Source of the DNA: Stentor coeruleus
Lineage: Eukaryota > Ciliophora > Heterotrichea > Heterotrichida > Stentoridae
NCBI GenBank assembly: GCA_001970955.1
Contig: MPUH01000678.1
Coordinates: forward strand, 1 to 40,412
DNA length: 40,412 nt
Direction: 5' to 3'
Below the pieces are notes generated by a model, which was not told the DNA's origin, did no database searches, and worked only from the letters and a program-made list of their open reading frames with translations. This document shows positions 39,068 through 40,412 of the stretch, one piece after another; the stretch's first letter is position 1; each line of letters begins with the position of its first letter. The translations under genes were made by a program, and so were the position numbers.

Positions 39068-40039
39068 ATGGCTTTTAAGCTTCCAAATAAACTTCAAAGT
39101 AAACGAACAAGTTCCTTCCACTCCAAAAAAGCAGTTATACCATCCATAAATTCAAATGAAGAAACTGATTTTCTAATGTCAAGACACAAATCAGCAACCC
39201 CAAACTCCATTAAAAGTGGTAAACGTATAGCATTTATTGATGTCAAAAACTCAGTGAATTCTTATACAAAAAATACCATAAGTGCAAATGTTTTTGAAAC
39301 CCCAAAAGTTCATCGAGTAGAAAGTCGAATCGGAAGTACTTCTGAAGTGAAAACAAGCTACATAAATGATCTTATAGAAAAACTTACATTAAACAATAAA
39401 CAAAACAGTTTAAAACCTTCAGACGAATACAAAAAAATAGAAGAAAACCATGCAAAACAAGTCCAAGAACTAAACCTTGAAATAGAAAATCTTAATAAAC
39501 AAATCCAAAAACTCAAAACTCAGAAAAATCATCACAAAAAAAAAAACTTAATCATTTTGAATTTAAAAAATGATATAGAAAACTACAAACAAATCCTTGA
39601 AAATTTTGTTAAGAAAGTTAAAGAAAATATAGACAAACTATATAATTTTATATCATTAAAAACAATTAGACCTCTTGATTATGATATAAATTTCGTACTT
39701 AAAGATTATAATGATAATCTTGATATTCTTATACCTTTTATAAGCCAAGAAGTGATAAATTCTCATAAATTTAATATTACTGGAAGTGATTTTTTAGAAA
39801 ATACAGGGAAATTTAAATCTTTAGCTGAAAGTCAGAATTCTTTTGGAGGGTTTTCTGAAGAGCCTGGTTTTAAAGAAGTTATTGCTATGGCTGATTTTGA
39901 GCCAATGTTTTATGGAGAATTAGGGTTTAAGACTGGGGATAGGATACAATTGGTTAAGAAAGATGATACTTCTTGGTGGTTGGGGAAAATGGGTGAAAAA
40001 GTTGGCAGGATACCTGCTGAGCTTGTTATGCTTGATTGA
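39068..40039 (+). CDS. Coiled-coil protein with C-terminal SH3 domain
   Basis: A 323-residue protein. Residues 1-105 are basic, Ser-rich and likely disordered; about 120-200 is a coiled coil; and the last ~53 residues are an SH3 domain: VIAMADFEPMFYGELGFKTG, then DRIQLVKKDDTSWWLGKMG and GRIPAELVMLD. The key ligand-binding residues are present (the ALYDF-equivalent AMADF, the Trp pair in SWWLG and the Pro in RIPAELV). SH3 domains bind Pro-rich peptides, and a coiled coil plus SH3 is a common adaptor layout in actin and endocytic proteins. It is the last gene before the telomere. The stop is TGA, with a TAA four codons on. The start is the ATG at 39068. Confidence 0.85.
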   Translation: MAFKLPNKLQSKRTSSFHSKKAVIPSINSNEETDFLMSRHKSATPNSIKSGKRIAFIDVKNSVNSYTKNTISANVFETPKVHRVESRIGSTSEVKTSYINDLIEKLTLNNKQNSLKPSDEYKKIEENHAKQVQELNLEIENLNKQIQKLKTQKNHHKKKNLIILNLKNDIENYKQILENFVKKVKENIDKLYNFISLKTIRPLDYDINFVLKDYNDNLDILIPFISQEVINSHKFNITGSDFLENTGKFKSLAESQNSFGGFSEEPGFKEVIAMADFEPMFYGELGFKTGDRIQLVKKDDTSWWLGKMGEKVGRIPAELVMLD

Positions 40040-40186
40040 TATTATAAGTAAATTTTTATTATAGTATAGTAAAAAAGGTATTTGTTTTATGGGTGATAGA
40101 AGAAATTGTGNTTGATATTATAAGTAAATTTTTATTATAGTATAGTAAAAAAGGTATTTGTTTTATGGGTGATAGAAGAAATTGTG
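40036..40186. repeat. Direct duplicate around a single N (75 bp)
   Basis: Bases 40036-40110 and 40112-40186 are identical, separated by the N at 40111. The first copy begins inside the last codons of the SH3 gene. Confidence 0.85.
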
Positions 40187-40383
40187 TGGGAAAAAAAAAG
40201 AGGATTTTTTTTGTTAGGAAAGTGGAGTTTTATATAAGAAGGTGATTGGATGAGGAAATTTTGAGGATATAATTGGTAAAAGTGTATAAGTATTGAAGAT
40301 TTAATCAAGGTCGTGTAATTAAAGATATTATTAGTATTTTCTGATTTGGACTAGCTTTTTCTACAAACTTATAATAGAAAGAT
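40187..40383. other. Subtelomeric spacer
   Basis: About 200 bases of AT-rich, unique-looking DNA between the SH3 gene and the telomere. After removing one copy of the duplicate, the gene lies only about 270 bp from the telomere repeats. No subtelomeric repeat family is visible. Confidence 0.6.
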
Positions 40384-40412
40384 TGTTAGGGTGTTAGGGT
40401 GTTAGGGTGTTA
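40384..40412 (+). repeat. Telomere repeats (TGTTAGGG)n
   Basis: Three full 8-base units TGTTAGGG (40384-40391, 40392-40399, 40400-40407) and a partial TGTTA end the window. The G-rich strand runs 5'->3' toward the end, as required for a right chromosome end. The complement CCCTAACA is, to my knowledge, the telomere unit of Stentor and Blepharisma. Its 8-base length differs from the vertebrate TTAGGG and from the Tetrahymena TTGGGG repeat. Confidence 0.92.

Noticed and set aside
1-40412. Mobile elements, CRISPR arrays, rRNA and tRNA genes
   Set aside because: No transposase or reverse transcriptase motif, no spaced repeats, and no tRNA T-arm with a matching cloverleaf outside coding regions were found by eye.

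Overview
This window looks like the right-hand end of a macronuclear chromosome from a heterotrich ciliate, most likely Stentor or a close relative. It ends in three full copies and one partial copy of the 8-base telomere unit TGTTAGGG, the heterotrich-type repeat. The DNA is AT-rich and gene-dense. Long conserved eukaryotic genes read as single uninterrupted ORFs in the standard code, with TAA and TAG as common stops and TGA rare. Tryptophan is encoded by TGG and no in-frame TGA is needed, which argues against Blepharisma-type (TGA=Trp) or Tetrahymena-type (TAR=Gln) codes. The only intron candidate I see is 15 nt long, the size typical of heterotrichs, and it lies in a broken gene.

Layout. 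(1) 1-4000: a sparse, AT-rich region holding a tandem array of three related small secreted proteins. (2) 4.1-9.7 kb: a class 3 (diacylglycerol-lipase-like) lipase, a small gene broken by an assembly gap, a long coiled-coil protein and a small basic protein. (3) 9.7-18.7 kb: an importin-beta family karyopherin carrying a frameshift, a coiled-coil protein, a small basic protein and a condensin CAP-D2-like HEAT protein. (4) 18.8-23.8 kb: a tight minus-strand run of a 7TM-RGS protein, BBS9 (BBSome) and an N-terminally acylated-looking ubiquitin-specific protease. (5) 24.7-31.8 kb: a large disordered protein, a WD40 protein, a small basic protein, a decayed gene and an SK-like potassium channel. 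(6) 32-40 kb: a SETD3/LSMT-type SET-domain protein, a coiled-coil protein, arginyl-tRNA-protein transferase ATE1, the V-ATPase proteolipid subunit c and a coiled-coil/SH3 protein just before the telomere.

Most genes are unrelated housekeeping genes (nuclear transport, chromosome condensation, N-degron pathway, proton pump) mixed with membrane-signalling and cilium genes. There is no operon logic, although several neighbours are separated by only 29-81 bp. I found no mobile element, CRISPR array, rRNA or tRNA that I could support.

The main structures not explained by gene calls are: very strong local G/C strand skew that flips every 0.5-2 kb irrespective of gene boundaries; six single-N positions, each flanked by a direct copy of the same 46-161 bp (unmerged contig overlaps, one of which breaks a gene); and patches of decayed-looking coding sequence in some intergenic stretches.
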